64,000 nucleotides of DNA. Source: Streptomyces griseoruber (GTDB taxonomy: Bacteria > Actinomycetota > Actinomycetes > Streptomycetales > Streptomycetaceae). Both the position numbers and the translations under genes were made by a program. The notes beneath the pieces were generated by a model. It was not told where the DNA came from. It saw nothing but the letters and a program-made list of their open reading frames with translations, and did not search any database. Shown piece by piece: positions 7,672 through 17,292 of the stretch (positions within the stretch are counted from its first letter, which is position 1; the number at the start of each line of letters is the position of its first letter). Location: assembly GCF_001514205.1 (NCBI RefSeq), contig NZ_KQ948764.1:381882-445881 (forward strand). Direction: 5' to 3'.

Positions 7672-10600
7672 ATGACGCAGTACCGCCAGGTGCCCGCCCA
7701 GGTCGACCTGCCCGCCCTCGAGCACGCCGTGCTCGATTTCTGGCGCGAGCAGAAGATCTTTGCCAAGAGCCTGGAGCAGTCCGAGGGCCGCCCCGAGTGG
7801 GTGTTCTACGAGGGCCCGCCCACCGCCAACGGCATGCCGGGCGCCCACCACATCGAGGCGCGCGTCTTCAAGGACGTCTTCCCCCGCTTCCGCACCATGC
7901 GCGGCTACCACGTGGCCCGCAAGGCCGGCTGGGACTGCCACGGCCTGCCGGTGGAGCTGGCGGTGGAGAAGGAGCTCGGCTTCGCCGGCAAGAAGGACAT
8001 CGAGGCGTACGGCATCGCCGAGTTCAACGCCAGGTGCCGTGAGTCCGTGCTGCGCCACACCGACGCCTTCTCCGAGCTGACGACCCGCATGGGCTACTGG
8101 GTCGACCTCGACGACGCCTACGTCACGATGGACCCCGAGTACATCGAGTCGGTCTGGTGGTCGCTGAAGGAGATCTTCGACAAGGGCCTGCTGGTCCAGG
8201 ACCACCGCGTCGCCCCCTGGTGCCCCCGCTGCGGCACCGGCCTGTCCGACCACGAGCTGGCCCAGGGCTACGAGACGGTCGTCGACCCGTCCGTGTACGT
8301 CCGTTTCCCGCTCACCTCCGGTCCGCTCGCCGGCCAGGCCGCCCTCCTGGTGTGGACGACGACCCCCTGGACACTGGTCTCCAACACGGCCGTGGCCGCG
8401 CACCCCGAGGTCACCTACGTCGTCGCGACCAACGGTGAGGAGAAGCTCGTCGTCGCCGAGCCGCTCGTCGCCAAGGCGCTCGGCGAGGGCTGGGAGACCA
8501 CCGGCCAGACCTTCACCGGCGCCGAAATGGAGCGCTGGACATACCAACGTCCGTTCGAGCTGGTGGAGTTCCCGGCCGAGGCGCATTTCGTCGTCAATGC
8601 CGAGTACGTCACGACCGAGGACGGTACGGGTCTGGTCCACCAGTCCCCCGCGTTCGGTGAGGACGACCTCAAGGTCTGCCGCTCCTACGGCCTGCCCGTG
8701 GTCAACCCGGTCCGCCCGGACGGCACCTTCGAGGAGTCCGTCCCGATGGTCGGCGGTGTCTTCTTCAAGAAGGCGGACGAACAGCTCACCGAGGACCTCC
8801 AGCAGCGCGGCCTCCTCTTCAAGCACATCCCGTACGAGCACAGCTACCCGCACTGCTGGCGCTGCCACACCGCGCTCCTCTACTACGCGCAGCCGTCCTG
8901 GTACATCCGCACCACCGCGGTCAAGGACCGTCTCCTCCAGGAGAACGAGAAGACCAACTGGTTCCCGGACACCGTCAAGCACGGCCGCTTCGGCGACTGG
9001 CTGAACAACAACATCGACTGGGCGCTCTCCCGCAGCCGCTACTGGGGCACCCCGCTGCCGATCTGGCGCTGCGAGGACGACCACCTCACCGTCGTCGGCT
9101 CGCGCGCGGAACTGAGCGGACTGACCGGCAGCGACCAGTCCGAACTGGACCCGCACCGCCCGTTCATCGACGCGGTCACCTTCGCCTGCCCGCAGGAGGG
9201 CTGCGGAAGGACGGCCACGCGCGTGCCGGAGGTCATCGACGCCTGGTACGACTCGGGTTCGATGCCGTTCGCGCAGTGGGGCTACCCGTACAAGAACAAG
9301 GACCTGTTCGAGTCGCGCTACCCGGCGCAGTTCATCTCCGAGGCCATCGACCAGACCCGCGGCTGGTTCTACACGCTGATGGCGGTCGGCACCCTGGTCT
9401 TCGACAAGTCCTCCTACGAGAACGTCGTCTGCCTGGGCCACATCCTCGCCGAGGACGGCCGCAAGATGTCCAAGCACCTGGGCAACATCCTGCAGCCGAT
9501 CCCGCTCATGGACCAGCACGGCGCCGACGCGGTCCGCTGGTTCATGGCGGCCGGCGGCTCCCCCTGGGCGGCCCGCCGCGTCGGCCACGGCACCATCCAG
9601 GAGGTCGTCCGCAAGACACTCCTCACCTACTGGAACACGGTCGCCTTCCAGGCCCTGTACGCCCGCACGTCCGCGTGGGCGCCCAGCGCGGCCGACCCGG
9701 CCCCGGCCGACCGTCCGCTGCTCGACCGCTGGCTGCTCTCCGAACTCCACGCGCTCACCGACCAGGTGACCCAGGCGCTGGAGGCGTACGACACCCAGCG
9801 CGCCGGCAAGCTGCTCTCGGCGTTCGTCGACGACCTGTCCAACTGGTACGTCCGCCGCTCGCGCCGCCGCTTCTGGCAGGGCGACAAGGCCGCGCTGCGC
9901 ACCCTGCACGAGGTCGTGGAGACGGTCACCAAGCTGATGGCCCCGCTGACCCCGTTCATCACCGAGCGGGTCTGGCAGGACCTGGTCGTCCCCGTCACCC
10001 CGGGCGCCCCGGAGTCCGTCCACCTCGCCGCCTGGCCCGAGGCCGACCTGAGCGCGATCGACCCGGAGCTGTCGAAGCAGATGGTCCTGGTGCGCCGCCT
10101 GGTGGAGCTGGGCCGCGCCACACGCGCGGAGTCGGGCGTCAAGACCCGCCAGCCGCTGAGCCGTGCCCTGGTCGGTGCCGCCGGCTTCGACGCGCTCTCC
10201 CCCGAGCTGCACACGCAGATCACCGAGGAGCTGAACGTCGAGTCCCTCGCCTCCCTCTCCGAGGTGGGCGGGTCGCTGGTCGACACCACCGCCAAGGCCA
10301 ACTTCCGGGCCCTCGGCAAGCGGTTCGGCAAGCGCGTCCAGGACGTGGCCAAGGCCGTCGCGAACGCGGACGCCGCCGCGCTCTCCCTCGCCCTGCGCGA
10401 GGGAACGGCCTCGGTGGACGTCGACGGCGAGACGATCACCCTCGCCCCCGACGAGGTCATCATCACCGAGACCCCGCGCGAGGGCTGGTCCGTCGCCTCC
10501 GACTCCGGCGCCACCGTCGCCCTCGACCTGGAGATCACCGAGGAGCTGCGCCGCGCCGGCCTCGCCCGGGACGCGATCCGGCTGATCCAGGAGGCCCGCA

Positions 10601-10809
10601 AGAACAGCGGCCTCGACGTCGCCGACCGCATCGCACTGCGCTGGACCGCGACCGACCCGGCCACCACCGACGCCCTGTCCGGCCACTCCGCCCTGATCGC
10701 CGACGAGGTCCTGTCGACCGACTTCGCCCAGGGCGAGGCCGACGACAGCTACGGCACCCCGTTCACCGACGACGGCCTCACCCTCACGTTCCGTCTGCGC
10801 AAGGCGTGA
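7672..10809 (+). CDS. ileS: Isoleucyl-tRNA synthetase (long, eukaryote-like IleRS2 type)
   Basis: This class Ia aminoacyl-tRNA synthetase of 1045 residues attaches isoleucine to tRNA-Ile. The ATP-binding HIGH region is the variant GAHH at residues 57-60 (after PTANG), and the second signature is KMSKH at 598-602. The CP1 editing domain lies between them, and an anticodon-binding domain and a long C-terminal extension follow. Length and motif variants match the IleRS2 group found in actinobacteria, which is generally less sensitive to mupirocin (family knowledge, not tested here). The ATG sits 7 nt after a GGAGG Shine-Dalgarno that the T-box leader can sequester. Confidence 0.97.
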   Translation: MTQYRQVPAQVDLPALEHAVLDFWREQKIFAKSLEQSEGRPEWVFYEGPPTANGMPGAHHIEARVFKDVFPRFRTMRGYHVARKAGWDCHGLPVELAVEKELGFAGKKDIEAYGIAEFNARCRESVLRHTDAFSELTTRMGYWVDLDDAYVTMDPEYIESVWWSLKEIFDKGLLVQDHRVAPWCPRCGTGLSDHELAQGYETVVDPSVYVRFPLTSGPLAGQAALLVWTTTPWTLVSNTAVAAHPEVTYVVATNGEEKLVVAEPLVAKALGEGWETTGQTFTGAEMERWTYQRPFELVEFPAEAHFVVNAEYVTTEDGTGLVHQSPAFGEDDLKVCRSYGLPVVNPVRPDGTFEESVPMVGGVFFKKADEQLTEDLQQRGLLFKHIPYEHSYPHCWRCHTALLYYAQPSWYIRTTAVKDRLLQENEKTNWFPDTVKHGRFGDWLNNNIDWALSRSRYWGTPLPIWRCEDDHLTVVGSRAELSGLTGSDQSELDPHRPFIDAVTFACPQEGCGRTATRVPEVIDAWYDSGSMPFAQWGYPYKNKDLFESRYPAQFISEAIDQTRGWFYTLMAVGTLVFDKSSYENVVCLGHILAEDGRKMSKHLGNILQPIPLMDQHGADAVRWFMAAGGSPWAARRVGHGTIQEVVRKTLLTYWNTVAFQALYARTSAWAPSAADPAPADRPLLDRWLLSELHALTDQVTQALEAYDTQRAGKLLSAFVDDLSNWYVRRSRRRFWQGDKAALRTLHEVVETVTKLMAPLTPFITERVWQDLVVPVTPGAPESVHLAAWPEADLSAIDPELSKQMVLVRRLVELGRATRAESGVKTRQPLSRALVGAAGFDALSPELHTQITEELNVESLASLSEVGGSLVDTTAKANFRALGKRFGKRVQDVAKAVANADAAALSLALREGTASVDVDGETITLAPDEVIITETPREGWSVASDSGATVALDLEITEELRRAGLARDAIRLIQEARKNSGLDVADRIALRWTATDPATTDALSGHSALIADEVLSTDFAQGEADDSYGTPFTDDGLTLTFRLRKA

Positions 10810-10852
10810 GGCGCAAGGCATAAGGCGCAAGGCGCAAGGACGCACGAGAAGG

Positions 10853-10875
10853 GCCCGGTCTCCTGGAGGCCGGGC
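10853..10875 (+). terminator. Stem-loop downstream of ileS
   Basis: A 9-bp stem (GCCCGG with CCGGGC plus three further pairs, one of them G-U) closes a 5-nt loop about 45 bp after the ileS stop and is followed by a short TCTTCC run. It lies just before a stronger hairpin and may be an auxiliary terminator. Confidence 0.5.
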
Positions 10876-10934
10876 TCTTCCGTATGCGTCCCCTGTGACA
10901 CCGTCACCACCTGCGCTGTCGTCAACACGCGTAA

Positions 10935-10975
10935 AAAGGGCGGGACCCCGGATCGAAATCCGGGGCCCGCCCTTT
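10935..10975. terminator. Bidirectional terminator between convergent ileS and divIVA
   Basis: AAAGGGCGGG plus CCCCGGAT pairs with ATCCGGGG plus CCCGCCCTTT. The stem is 18 bp with one bulged A and a CGAA tetraloop, flanked by A- and T-runs on either side. Its symmetry and location between converging genes suit termination in both directions. Confidence 0.85.
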
Positions 10976-11010
10976 GAACGCTGCCGACGCCTAAGGCGTA
11001 CTACTGGCCG

Positions 11011-12336
11011 TCAGTTGTCGTCCTCGTCGATGAGGAAGCCACGCATCGGCGAGGGAGCCTGGCCCATCGGGGAGGGACCCTGCGGACGAACCGGTGCCAT
11101 CGGCTGAGTCATGGCCGGGGACATCTGCTGCTGCCCGCCGTAGGACGGCGCGGCGGGGCTGGGCGCGCCCATGCCCGAACCCATGCCGGACCCCATGCCC
11201 GAGCCCATGCCGGAACCCATACCCGGAGCACCGGAGCCGTAGGACGGCGCGCCGGCGCCGGCCGGAGCCATGGAGGGTGCCGGGGACGGCGGCAGGGAAG
11301 CGGCGGCCGGGGTGCGCGGCGGAGCGAGGGAGTCGTCGGCCTGGGTCTCCAGCTGACGCAGCTGGGACTCGAGGTACGACTTCAGGCGCGTGCGGTACTC
11401 GCGCTCGAAGCCGCGCAGGTCCTCGACCTTGCGCTCCAGCGTGGCGCGGGCGGACTCCAGGGAGCCCATGGCGACGCGGTGCTTCTCCTGCGCGTCCCGC
11501 TCCAGGGCGTCGGCCTTGGCACGGGCGTCACGCTCCAGACCCTCGGCACGCGAACGCGCCTCGCCTACGATCTTGTTGGCCTCGGAGCGGGCCTCGGCGA
11601 TCGCCTGGTCGGCGGTCTGCTGGGCCAGCGAGAGGACTCGGGCGGCGCTGTCGCCACCGGGGCCCTGACCGGGGCCGCCCATCGGACCGCCCATGGGGCC
11701 GCCCATCGGGCCACCCATCTGCTGCTGCATCGGGGGCTGACCACCCATGGGACCGCCCATGGGGCCCTGGCCCATCGGCCCCGGACCCATCGGACCGGGA
11801 CCCTGGGGACCACCCTGACCGCCGGGGCCGGCGGGCAGCTGCGGGGCACCGCTCGGCAGCTGGGGCGGGCCACCCATGGGGCCACCCATCTGCTGCTGCG
11901 GCGGGCCCGATATGCCGGCGGGCACCGGAGCGCCGGGACCTCGCATACCCTGCTGCGGCATCCCCTGCTGGGGCATTCCCTGCGGAGGCATGCCCTGCTG
12001 GGGCATGCCGCCCTGCTGCATCCCACCCTGCTGGGGCATTCCCTGGGGCATCCCGCCCTGCTGGGGCATGCCGCCCTGCTGCATCCCACCCTGCTGAGGC
12101 ATGCCGCCCTGCTGGTCCTGCGGCTCCGGAGGCTTGCGCATGTTCTGCTGGTTCTGGGCAGCAGCGCGCGTGGCCGCGGCCAGTTTGGCGCGCAGATCCT
12201 CGTTCTCGCGGAGCAGGCGGGTCAGTTCGGCTTCGACCTCGTCGAGGAAGGCATCGACCTCGTCCTCGTCATAGCCTTCTCGGAGGCGGACGGTCGTGAA
12301 CTGCTTGTTCCGCACATCCTCGGGGGTCAACGGCAT
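11011..12336 (-). CDS. divIVA: Polar growth determinant DivIVA
   Basis: A coiled-coil protein of 441 residues that marks growing hyphal tips and recruits wall synthesis there. The conserved N-terminal domain (about residues 1-65) begins [13 protein letters not shown] and contains [15 protein letters not shown] long Gln/Gly/Met/Pro-rich repeat region ([13 protein letters not shown] units) follows from about residue 80 to 225, then a coiled coil rich in Ala/Glu/Arg, then a Gly/Ser/Met-rich tail with repeated GMGSGMGSG. The family-typical N-terminus fixes the start. It follows yggT on the minus strand and converges with ileS. Confidence 0.96.
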   Translation of the reverse strand: MPLTPEDVRNKQFTTVRLREGYDEDEVDAFLDEVEAELTRLLRENEDLRAKLAAATRAAAQNQQNMRKPPEPQDQQGGMPQQGGMQQGGMPQQGGMPQGMPQQGGMQQGGMPQQGMPPQGMPQQGMPQQGMRGPGAPVPAGISGPPQQQMGGPMGGPPQLPSGAPQLPAGPGGQGGPQGPGPMGPGPMGQGPMGGPMGGQPPMQQQMGGPMGGPMGGPMGGPGQGPGGDSAARVLSLAQQTADQAIAEARSEANKIVGEARSRAEGLERDARAKADALERDAQEKHRVAMGSLESARATLERKVEDLRGFEREYRTRLKSYLESQLRQLETQADDSLAPPRTPAAASLPPSPAPSMAPAGAGAPSYGSGAPGMGSGMGSGMGSGMGSGMGAPSPAAPSYGGQQQMSPAMTQPMAPVRPQGPSPMGQAPSPMRGFLIDEDDN

Positions 12337-12388
12337 CTCTTCACCTCAACGTAGTCGTCGGCATCGGCAAGACGGTAGTTCACATCGC

Positions 12389-12673
12389 TCACAGCCGGCT
12401 CACGATCGAGATCAGGATGTAGACGATGATCATCAGTACGAAGAAGGACAGGTCGAGCGCCACGCCCCCGAGACGCAACGGCGGGATGACTCGCCGCAGA
12501 AGCTTGAGCGGTGGATCGGTGACAGTGTAGGTGGCCTCCAGAACGACCACCATCGCCTTGCCGGGTTGCCATGAGCGGGCGAACTGGAAGACGTAGTCCA
12601 TGACCAACCGGAAGATGAGCACGATGAGGAAGACCATCAGCGCGATGTAGACGACATCCAGGACCACGCCCAT
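12389..12673 (-). CDS. YggT family membrane protein
   Basis: A 94-residue protein with two hydrophobic segments, at about residues 3-25 and 70-92, joined by a loop with the family hallmark DYVFQFARSW and a TDPPLKLLRRVIPP motif. YggT/YlmG proteins are found beside ftsZ, sepF and divIVA in Gram-positive bacteria and are linked to envelope organisation and division; the biochemical role is unclear. It sits between sepF and divIVA as in other actinobacteria. Confidence 0.92.
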   Translation of the reverse strand: MGVVLDVVYIALMVFLIVLIFRLVMDYVFQFARSWQPGKAMVVVLEATYTVTDPPLKLLRRVIPPLRLGGVALDLSFFVLMIIVYILISIVSRL

Positions 12674-12710
12674 GTTCGGTGCTTCCCTCTCCCCTGTTTC
12701 CGTGCCGCTC

Positions 12711-12740
12711 TGTACTGCGGTGTACTTCTTTGTACTGCTT
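12711..12740. repeat. Three TGTACT repeats at exact 10-bp spacing
   Basis: TGTACT occurs at 12711, 12721 and 12731, each inside a 10-bp unit, in the 83-bp spacer between sepF and yggT. One-helical-turn spacing places all copies on the same DNA face, as for cooperative binding of a regulator. Simple slippage is the alternative. Confidence 0.5.
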
Positions 12741-12756
12741 TTTCCGGTCTTGCGTC

Positions 12757-13398
12757 TCAGCTCTGGTTGAAGAACCCGCCCTCTGCGATGCGGGCCTTGT
12801 CCTCCGCCGTGACATCGACGTTAGCAGGCGACAACAGGAACACCTTCTGCGTCACCCGCTCGATGCTGCCGTGAAGACCAAACACCAAACCGGCCGCAAA
12901 GTCGACAAGTCGCTTCGCGTCTGTGTCATCCATCTCAGTCAGATTCATGATCACCGGGGTGCCCTCGCGGAAGTGTTCCCCGATGGTACGGGCCTCGTTG
13001 TAGGTCCGGGGGTGAAGCGTGGTGATCCGGTACGGCTCTCGTTCCGACACGACCTTGGGCATGATCACCGGTGCGTTCTTCTCCAGGGACTGACGTTCTT
13101 GTGTGATGGATGCCACGGGCGCGATGCGCGCCGGACGCCCGGATTCCGCAGCGAGCGAAGCGGATCGGGCCACCGGCTCGCGCGGAGCCGGCGGCTGTAC
13201 GATTCGCACCTCTTCGTCCCTTTGGGACTGGTGCGCTCCGTGTGACTGGTGGGACGGCTCGTGTCGCCGGTGGTCCCGCTCGGGTTCCGGGTCGAGCTCG
13301 GGTTCGAAGTCGTCATCGGGGTCGAAGCCCCGGCCGTCGTACCCATCGTCCTCCACGAGGCCGAGGTAGACCGCCATCTTGCGCATCGCGCCGGCCAT
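12757..13398 (-). CDS. sepF: Cell division protein SepF
   Basis: A protein of 213 residues that anchors and bundles FtsZ at the membrane. The N-terminal [18 protein letters not shown] is the amphipathic membrane-binding helix. An acidic, His/Arg/Gln-rich linker (about residues 20-100) follows. The C-terminal SepF domain contains [12 protein letters not shown], then [22 protein letters not shown] and VFLLSPANV. The ATG is chosen because it directly starts the conserved helix; the upstream extension of the frame runs antisense to yggS. It belongs to the ftsZ-proximal operon. Confidence 0.95.
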   Translation of the reverse strand: MAGAMRKMAVYLGLVEDDGYDGRGFDPDDDFEPELDPEPERDHRRHEPSHQSHGAHQSQRDEEVRIVQPPAPREPVARSASLAAESGRPARIAPVASITQERQSLEKNAPVIMPKVVSEREPYRITTLHPRTYNEARTIGEHFREGTPVIMNLTEMDDTDAKRLVDFAAGLVFGLHGSIERVTQKVFLLSPANVDVTAEDKARIAEGGFFNQS

Positions 13399-13526
13399 GC
13401 TCTGAGTCCTCCGCTCTGTGGTGGATCGGCTTTCGACTGCCAAGTCCCGCGATCCACGTGGCCCTTGTGCCCGCCTACCGGCGGTAATGACCATATTTTC
13501 TGCTGTGGTCCGACTTCCTGGCGACG

Positions 13527-14252
13527 TTACCCGAGCCTGGGGCGGACTCCGAGTACCGCAGTGCCGACGCGTACATGTGTCGCCCCGGCAGCCACGGCCT
13601 CCTCGAGGTCCGCACTCATCCCCGCGGACACCATGTTCGCACCGGGATGGGCTCGGCGCAGGTCGGTCGACAAATCCATCAACCGCTCGAAGGCGGCGCG
13701 TTGGCGTCCCGCGTACTCCCCGGTCAGAGGTGCGACGGTCATCAGTCCGGCGAGCCTCAGTCCCGGCGCGCCGGCCACCAGGCCGGCCAACTCCTCGATC
13801 CCGCCCGGCGCCACGCCGCCCCGGTCCCCGCGCCCGCTCTCCCCGGCGTCGAGGGCGACCTGGATCAGGCATCCGACCTCCCGCCCGGCGCGCACCGCTT
13901 CCTTCGACAGCGCGCTCACCAGCCGGGAGCGGTCCACGGACTGCACGAAGTCCGCGTAACCGACCACGGATCGCACCTTGTTGGTCTGCAACTGGCCGAC
14001 GAAGTGCCAGGAAAGCGACAGGTCCGAGCAAGTCGCGGCCTTGGGCGCGGCGTCCTGGTCCTTGTTCTCGGCGACGTGCCGCACTCCGAGGTCGGCCAGG
14101 ATCCGCACGTCGTCGGCCGGGTAGGTCTTGGTGACCACGATCAGGGTCACCTCCTCCCGCTCACGACCGGCGGCGGCGCACGCGCGGGCGATGCGCTCCT
14201 CGACCTTCGCCAGGTTTACGGCGAGTTCGTCCTTACGGTCCGTCATGCCCAT
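13527..14252 (-). CDS. YggS/PLPBP family pyridoxal-5-phosphate homeostasis protein
   Basis: A 241-residue protein with the alanine-racemase N-terminal fold. The PLP lysine lies in [13 protein letters not shown]. Other family features are [11 protein letters not shown] and, near the C-terminus, [15 protein letters not shown] with the phosphate-binding VRVGTAVLG. These proteins bind PLP without known catalytic activity and maintain vitamin B6 and amino-acid balance. The ATG overlaps the pgeF stop by 1 nt (TGATG); an alternative ATG lies two codons on. The gene sits between pgeF and sepF, the usual order. Confidence 0.93.
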   Translation of the reverse strand: MGMTDRKDELAVNLAKVEERIARACAAAGREREEVTLIVVTKTYPADDVRILADLGVRHVAENKDQDAAPKAATCSDLSLSWHFVGQLQTNKVRSVVGYADFVQSVDRSRLVSALSKEAVRAGREVGCLIQVALDAGESGRGDRGGVAPGGIEELAGLVAGAPGLRLAGLMTVAPLTGEYAGRQRAAFERLMDLSTDLRRAHPGANMVSAGMSADLEEAVAAGATHVRVGTAVLGVRPRLG

Positions 14253-14980
14253 CAGTCCAGCCAGACATATCCCGCGAGTCGCCCTGTGGCGCGGTCGCGG
14301 CGGTAGGAGAAGTGGTCCTCGGACTCACGGGTGCACACCGGCGACTGCTCCCGGTCGCACACCCCGAGCCGGTCGAGCTGCGCGTGCACCCCCGCGGTCA
14401 CATCGACCGCCGGCGTGCCCCAGCTCGTCTCGGCGTGCGCCGCCGGCTCGACGGCGGCGACCTCGGCCCGCATCCGCTCCGGTACCTCGTAGCACCGGCC
14501 GCAGACGGCGGGCCCGGTGCGGGCGACGATCCGGGACGGCTCGGCGCCGAGCTCCACCATGGCCCGTACGGCGGCGGGGACGATCCCGGCGACCATGCCG
14601 GGCCGGCCCGCGTGGGCCGCGGCGGCGACCCCGGCGACCGGATCGGCGAGCAGGACGGGGGTGCAGTCGGCGGTGAGGACGGCGAGGGCGAGCCCGCGCC
14701 GCCCGGTGACGATCGCGTCGACCCGCGGCACCGGCCTGTCACCCCAGGGGCCCTCGACGACCACCGCGTCGGCGCCGTGCACCTGGTTCATCCAGACCAC
14801 GTCTCCGGGATCCAGCCCCAGCGACTTGGCGGCCAGCTCCCGGTTGGCGTGCACGGCCGCGGGGTCGTCGCCGACCGCCCCGCCGAGGTTGAGCTCCTCA
14901 TACGGAGCGGCGCTCACCCCGCCCCACCGGTCGGTGAAGGCGAAGTGCGCGCCGCTCACGCTCTCGCGCCGTCCTATCAC
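14252..14980 (-). CDS. pgeF: Peptidoglycan editing factor PgeF (YlmD/YfiH, laccase-domain family)
   Basis: A 242-residue protein of the multicopper-polyphenol-oxidase-like (YfiH/DUF152) fold. Metal-site residues are seen in NQVHGADAV (His), [12 protein letters not shown] (Cys) and AAHAGRPG (His). The family removes mis-incorporated amino acids from peptidoglycan precursors or acts on purine nucleosides, depending on the homologue studied. Its ATG overlaps the ftsZ stop by 4 bp, so it is translationally coupled to ftsZ. Confidence 0.9.
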   Translation of the reverse strand: MIGRRESVSGAHFAFTDRWGGVSAAPYEELNLGGAVGDDPAAVHANRELAAKSLGLDPGDVVWMNQVHGADAVVVEGPWGDRPVPRVDAIVTGRRGLALAVLTADCTPVLLADPVAGVAAAAHAGRPGMVAGIVPAAVRAMVELGAEPSRIVARTGPAVCGRCYEVPERMRAEVAAVEPAAHAETSWGTPAVDVTAGVHAQLDRLGVCDREQSPVCTRESEDHFSYRRDRATGRLAGYVWLD

Positions 14981-16173
14981 TTCAGGAAGTCCGGCACGTC
15001 CAGCTCCTCGGCCGCACTGTCCGAGTAGGTCCGCGACGGCGGGACCGGCGGGGCGACGGGGATCTCGGCCACCGGCTCGGGGGCCGGCTCCGGCTCCTCC
15101 TTCGGCGTGACGCTGCCGAGCGAGCCGAAGGACGGGCGGCTCTCCGGCTGCCGTACCGGAGCGGGCTCCTCGCGGCGGGAGGAGCCCGCGGCCGAGCCGA
15201 GGACGTTGTCCCGACGGGCCGGGGGCTGGCCGCCGTCGAAGCCGGCCGCGATGACCGTGACCCGGACCTCGTCGCCGAGCGCGTCGTCGATGACCGCGCC
15301 GAAGATGATGTTGGCCTCCGGGTGGGCGGCCTCGCTGACCAGCTGGGCGGCCTCGTTGATCTCGAACAGGCCGAGGTCGGAGCCGCCGGAGATGGAGAGC
15401 AGCACGCCCCGGGCGCCGTCGATGGAGGCCTCGAGGAGCGGCGAGGAGATCGCCATCTCGGCGGCGGCCACCGCGCGGTCGTCGCCGCGGGCCGAGCCGA
15501 TGCCCATGAGGGCCGAGCCGGCCTCGGACATGACCGACTTGACGTCGGCGAAGTCGAGGTTGATCAGGCCGGGGGTGGTGATGAGGTCGGTGATGCCCTG
15601 GACACCCGAGAGCAGGACCTGGTCGGCCGACTTGAAGGCGTCCAGGACCGAGACCTGGCGGTCCGAGATGGACAGCAGCCGGTCGTTGGGGATGACGATG
15701 AGGGTGTCGACCTCTTCGCGGAGTTCCGCGATGCCGTCCTCGGCCTGGTTGGCCCGGCGCCGTCCCTCGAAGGTGAACGGGCGGGTGACCACGCCGATGG
15801 TCAGGGCGCCCAGGGAGCGGGCGATGTTGGCCACGACGGGCGCGCCGCCGGTGCCGGTGCCGCCGCCTTCACCGGCCGTCACGAAGACCATGTCGGCCCC
15901 CTTGAGGACCTCCTCGATCTCCTCGCGGTGGTCCTCGGCGGCCTTGCGGCCGACGGCCGGGTTGGCGCCGGCGCCGAGTCCGCGGGTCAGTTCGCGGCCG
16001 ACGTCGAGCTTGACGTCGGCGTCGCTCATCAACAGCGCCTGCGCGTCGGTGTTGATGGCGATGAACTCGACGCCCTTGAGACCGACCTCGATCATCCGGT
16101 TGATGGCATTGACACCACCGCCGCCGACACCGATGACTTTGATGACTGCGAGGTAGTTCTGCGGTGCTGCCAC
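14977..16173 (-). CDS. ftsZ: Cell division GTPase FtsZ
   Basis: A tubulin-like GTPase of 398 residues that forms the Z-ring; in streptomycetes it builds the ladder of sporulation septa. The N-terminal GTP-binding region has [10 protein letters not shown] at about residues 14-23, the tubulin signature GGGTGTG is at 103-109, and a T7-loop region appears as [12 protein letters not shown] flexible linker follows residue 320, and the conserved C-terminal peptide ends DVPDFLK, the docking site for SepF/FtsW-type partners. The 277-bp upstream spacer suggests its own promoters in addition to readthrough from ftsQ. Confidence 0.98.
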   Translation of the reverse strand: MAAPQNYLAVIKVIGVGGGGVNAINRMIEVGLKGVEFIAINTDAQALLMSDADVKLDVGRELTRGLGAGANPAVGRKAAEDHREEIEEVLKGADMVFVTAGEGGGTGTGGAPVVANIARSLGALTIGVVTRPFTFEGRRRANQAEDGIAELREEVDTLIVIPNDRLLSISDRQVSVLDAFKSADQVLLSGVQGITDLITTPGLINLDFADVKSVMSEAGSALMGIGSARGDDRAVAAAEMAISSPLLEASIDGARGVLLSISGGSDLGLFEINEAAQLVSEAAHPEANIIFGAVIDDALGDEVRVTVIAAGFDGGQPPARRDNVLGSAAGSSRREEPAPVRQPESRPSFGSLGSVTPKEEPEPAPEPVAEIPVAPPVPPSRTYSDSAAEELDVPDFLK

Positions 16174-16450
16174 GTCGAAGGCCTCTCGCCTCGAGTTACG
16201 TGTCGCCGCCTCGCAGATGGTGCGATCCGACGACTGATGCCGAATGGGACGGTCCGTTTCGCCGACCCGAACCCTAACGCTGAAGTTTAGGGTTACCAGT
16301 GTGTCTGTTCCTTGGAGTCTTCTGGACAGGACACTAAGTCGACAAGTGGCGCCCGTTCAACGAACACGCCGAACCTCCCGTTTTTCTTTTCACCCTATGT
16401 GATCAGCCGTGTCGCTGCCCAACCAGGGTGCTGGCCTGCGCTGATGTGCG
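16174..16450 (-). promoter_or_regulatory. ftsZ promoter/leader region
   Basis: This is the largest gap inside the dcw cluster. Streptomyces ftsZ is known to have several promoters here, including a sporulation-induced one. I see three copies of GACAC, the WhiA-type pentamer (16330-16334 on the plus strand; 16409-16413 and 16200-16204 on the minus strand), plus an inverted repeat listed separately. No promoter hexamer pair was convincing enough to call. Confidence 0.55.
16270..16294. repeat. Perfect 8-bp inverted repeat in the ftsZ leader
   Basis: AACCCTAA (16270-16277) and TTAGGGTT (16287-16294) are exact inverse copies separated by 9 bp, about 100 bp before the ftsZ start. The AT-containing arms stand out in this high-G+C setting. 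It could be a protein operator or an mRNA hairpin. Confidence 0.6.
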
Positions 16451-17257
16451 TCAACTCCCGGATGACGCAGGCGCCGTGGGAGCGCTGACATCGAAGTGCC
16501 GCGCGGCCGGGGAGGCTTTCATGAGAGCACCGAGCGTACGCGCCTTCAGGGCACCCTGGTCGGCACTCCCCCAGGCGACCGTGCGGCCGTCGGCCAGCTC
16601 CAGCGAGATGTCGTCGTAGGAACGGACTTTGAGGGCGCGGGTCTTCTGGGCGACGGCGTCCGGAATGTCACCGGCGACCCTCACCGCCTCACGCACCAGC
16701 CGGTCCTCGCCGAAGCGGCGCAGGCTCGCGGCGCCGGACCCGCCCGAACTCGACGCGGAGACGGCCATTTCGAGAAGCGGTACGTTCTTCAGCGCCTGGG
16801 AAATCGTGGCGAAACGGACGCCTTCGTCGTCCACTTCCACGAAGTTCGACCCTTTTCCGATGAGCAGGACGGGCTGCCGCTCGGTCACTTTCAGGCCGAT
16901 TCCATGGGGCCAGGAACGGACCACGTCAACCTCGTCGATTCTGGGCAGCCGTGCGCGCAGCCGCGCCGCGATCGCCCCGGTGTCGACGGAGACGAGCGGG
17001 GATCCGAGCGGTACGGCCGCGGCCTCGCGCACCTGGCCGGGCGTCAGGACGTCCGTGCCGGACACCGCGACGCGCTCGACCTTCGTCCACGGGGAGCCGT
17101 ACAACACCCAGACCGTGCCCCCGCCGAGGAGGAGCACGGCGAGCGCGAGGATGATGATCATACGGAATCGGCGCGGGCCGCCCAGTCTTCGGACGAGGGG
17201 CGGGCCGGACGGCTCCTCCTGGCGTGCACCGCGCTCGACGGTGGCGGATCCGGCCAC
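16451..17257 (-). CDS. ftsQ: Cell division protein FtsQ (DivIB)
   Basis: A bitopic membrane protein of 268 residues and part of the FtsQLB divisome subcomplex. A cytoplasmic Arg-rich N-terminus is followed by one membrane helix (about residues 34-55, ILALAVLLLGGGTVWVLY). The POTRA domain starts at KVERVAVSGTDVLTPGQV, and the extracytoplasmic beta domain follows. The GTG start VAGSATVERG is preferred, with an AAAGGGCAGGGA stretch upstream; another GTG seven codons earlier is possible. It follows murG with a short spacer. Confidence 0.92.
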   Translation of the reverse strand: MAGSATVERGARQEEPSGPPLVRRLGGPRRFRMIIILALAVLLLGGGTVWVLYGSPWTKVERVAVSGTDVLTPGQVREAAAVPLGSPLVSVDTGAIAARLRARLPRIDEVDVVRSWPHGIGLKVTERQPVLLIGKGSNFVEVDDEGVRFATISQALKNVPLLEMAVSASSSGGSGAASLRRFGEDRLVREAVRVAGDIPDAVAQKTRALKVRSYDDISLELADGRTVAWGSADQGALKARTLGALMKASPAARHFDVSAPTAPASSGS

Positions 17258-17292
17258 GCTCCCTGCCCTTTCGCTCACCTGGAAAACGGCGC

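Noticed and set aside
6010..10845. Very long minus-strand open frame (about 1600 codons) covering ileS
   Set aside because: Only its last part (6010-7068) is the DksA-like gene. The rest is antisense to ileS, with composition typical of shadow frames in high-G+C DNA and no family resemblance.
11676..12110. Tandem repeats between 11.6 and 12.1 kb as a non-coding repeat region
   Set aside because: They lie in frame in divIVA and encode its Met/Gln/Gly/Pro-rich segment.
16270..16294. TTAGGG-like units as telomeric repeats
   Set aside because: Only one inverted pair exists, inside a core division locus; Streptomyces telomeres are not made of TTAGGG repeats.
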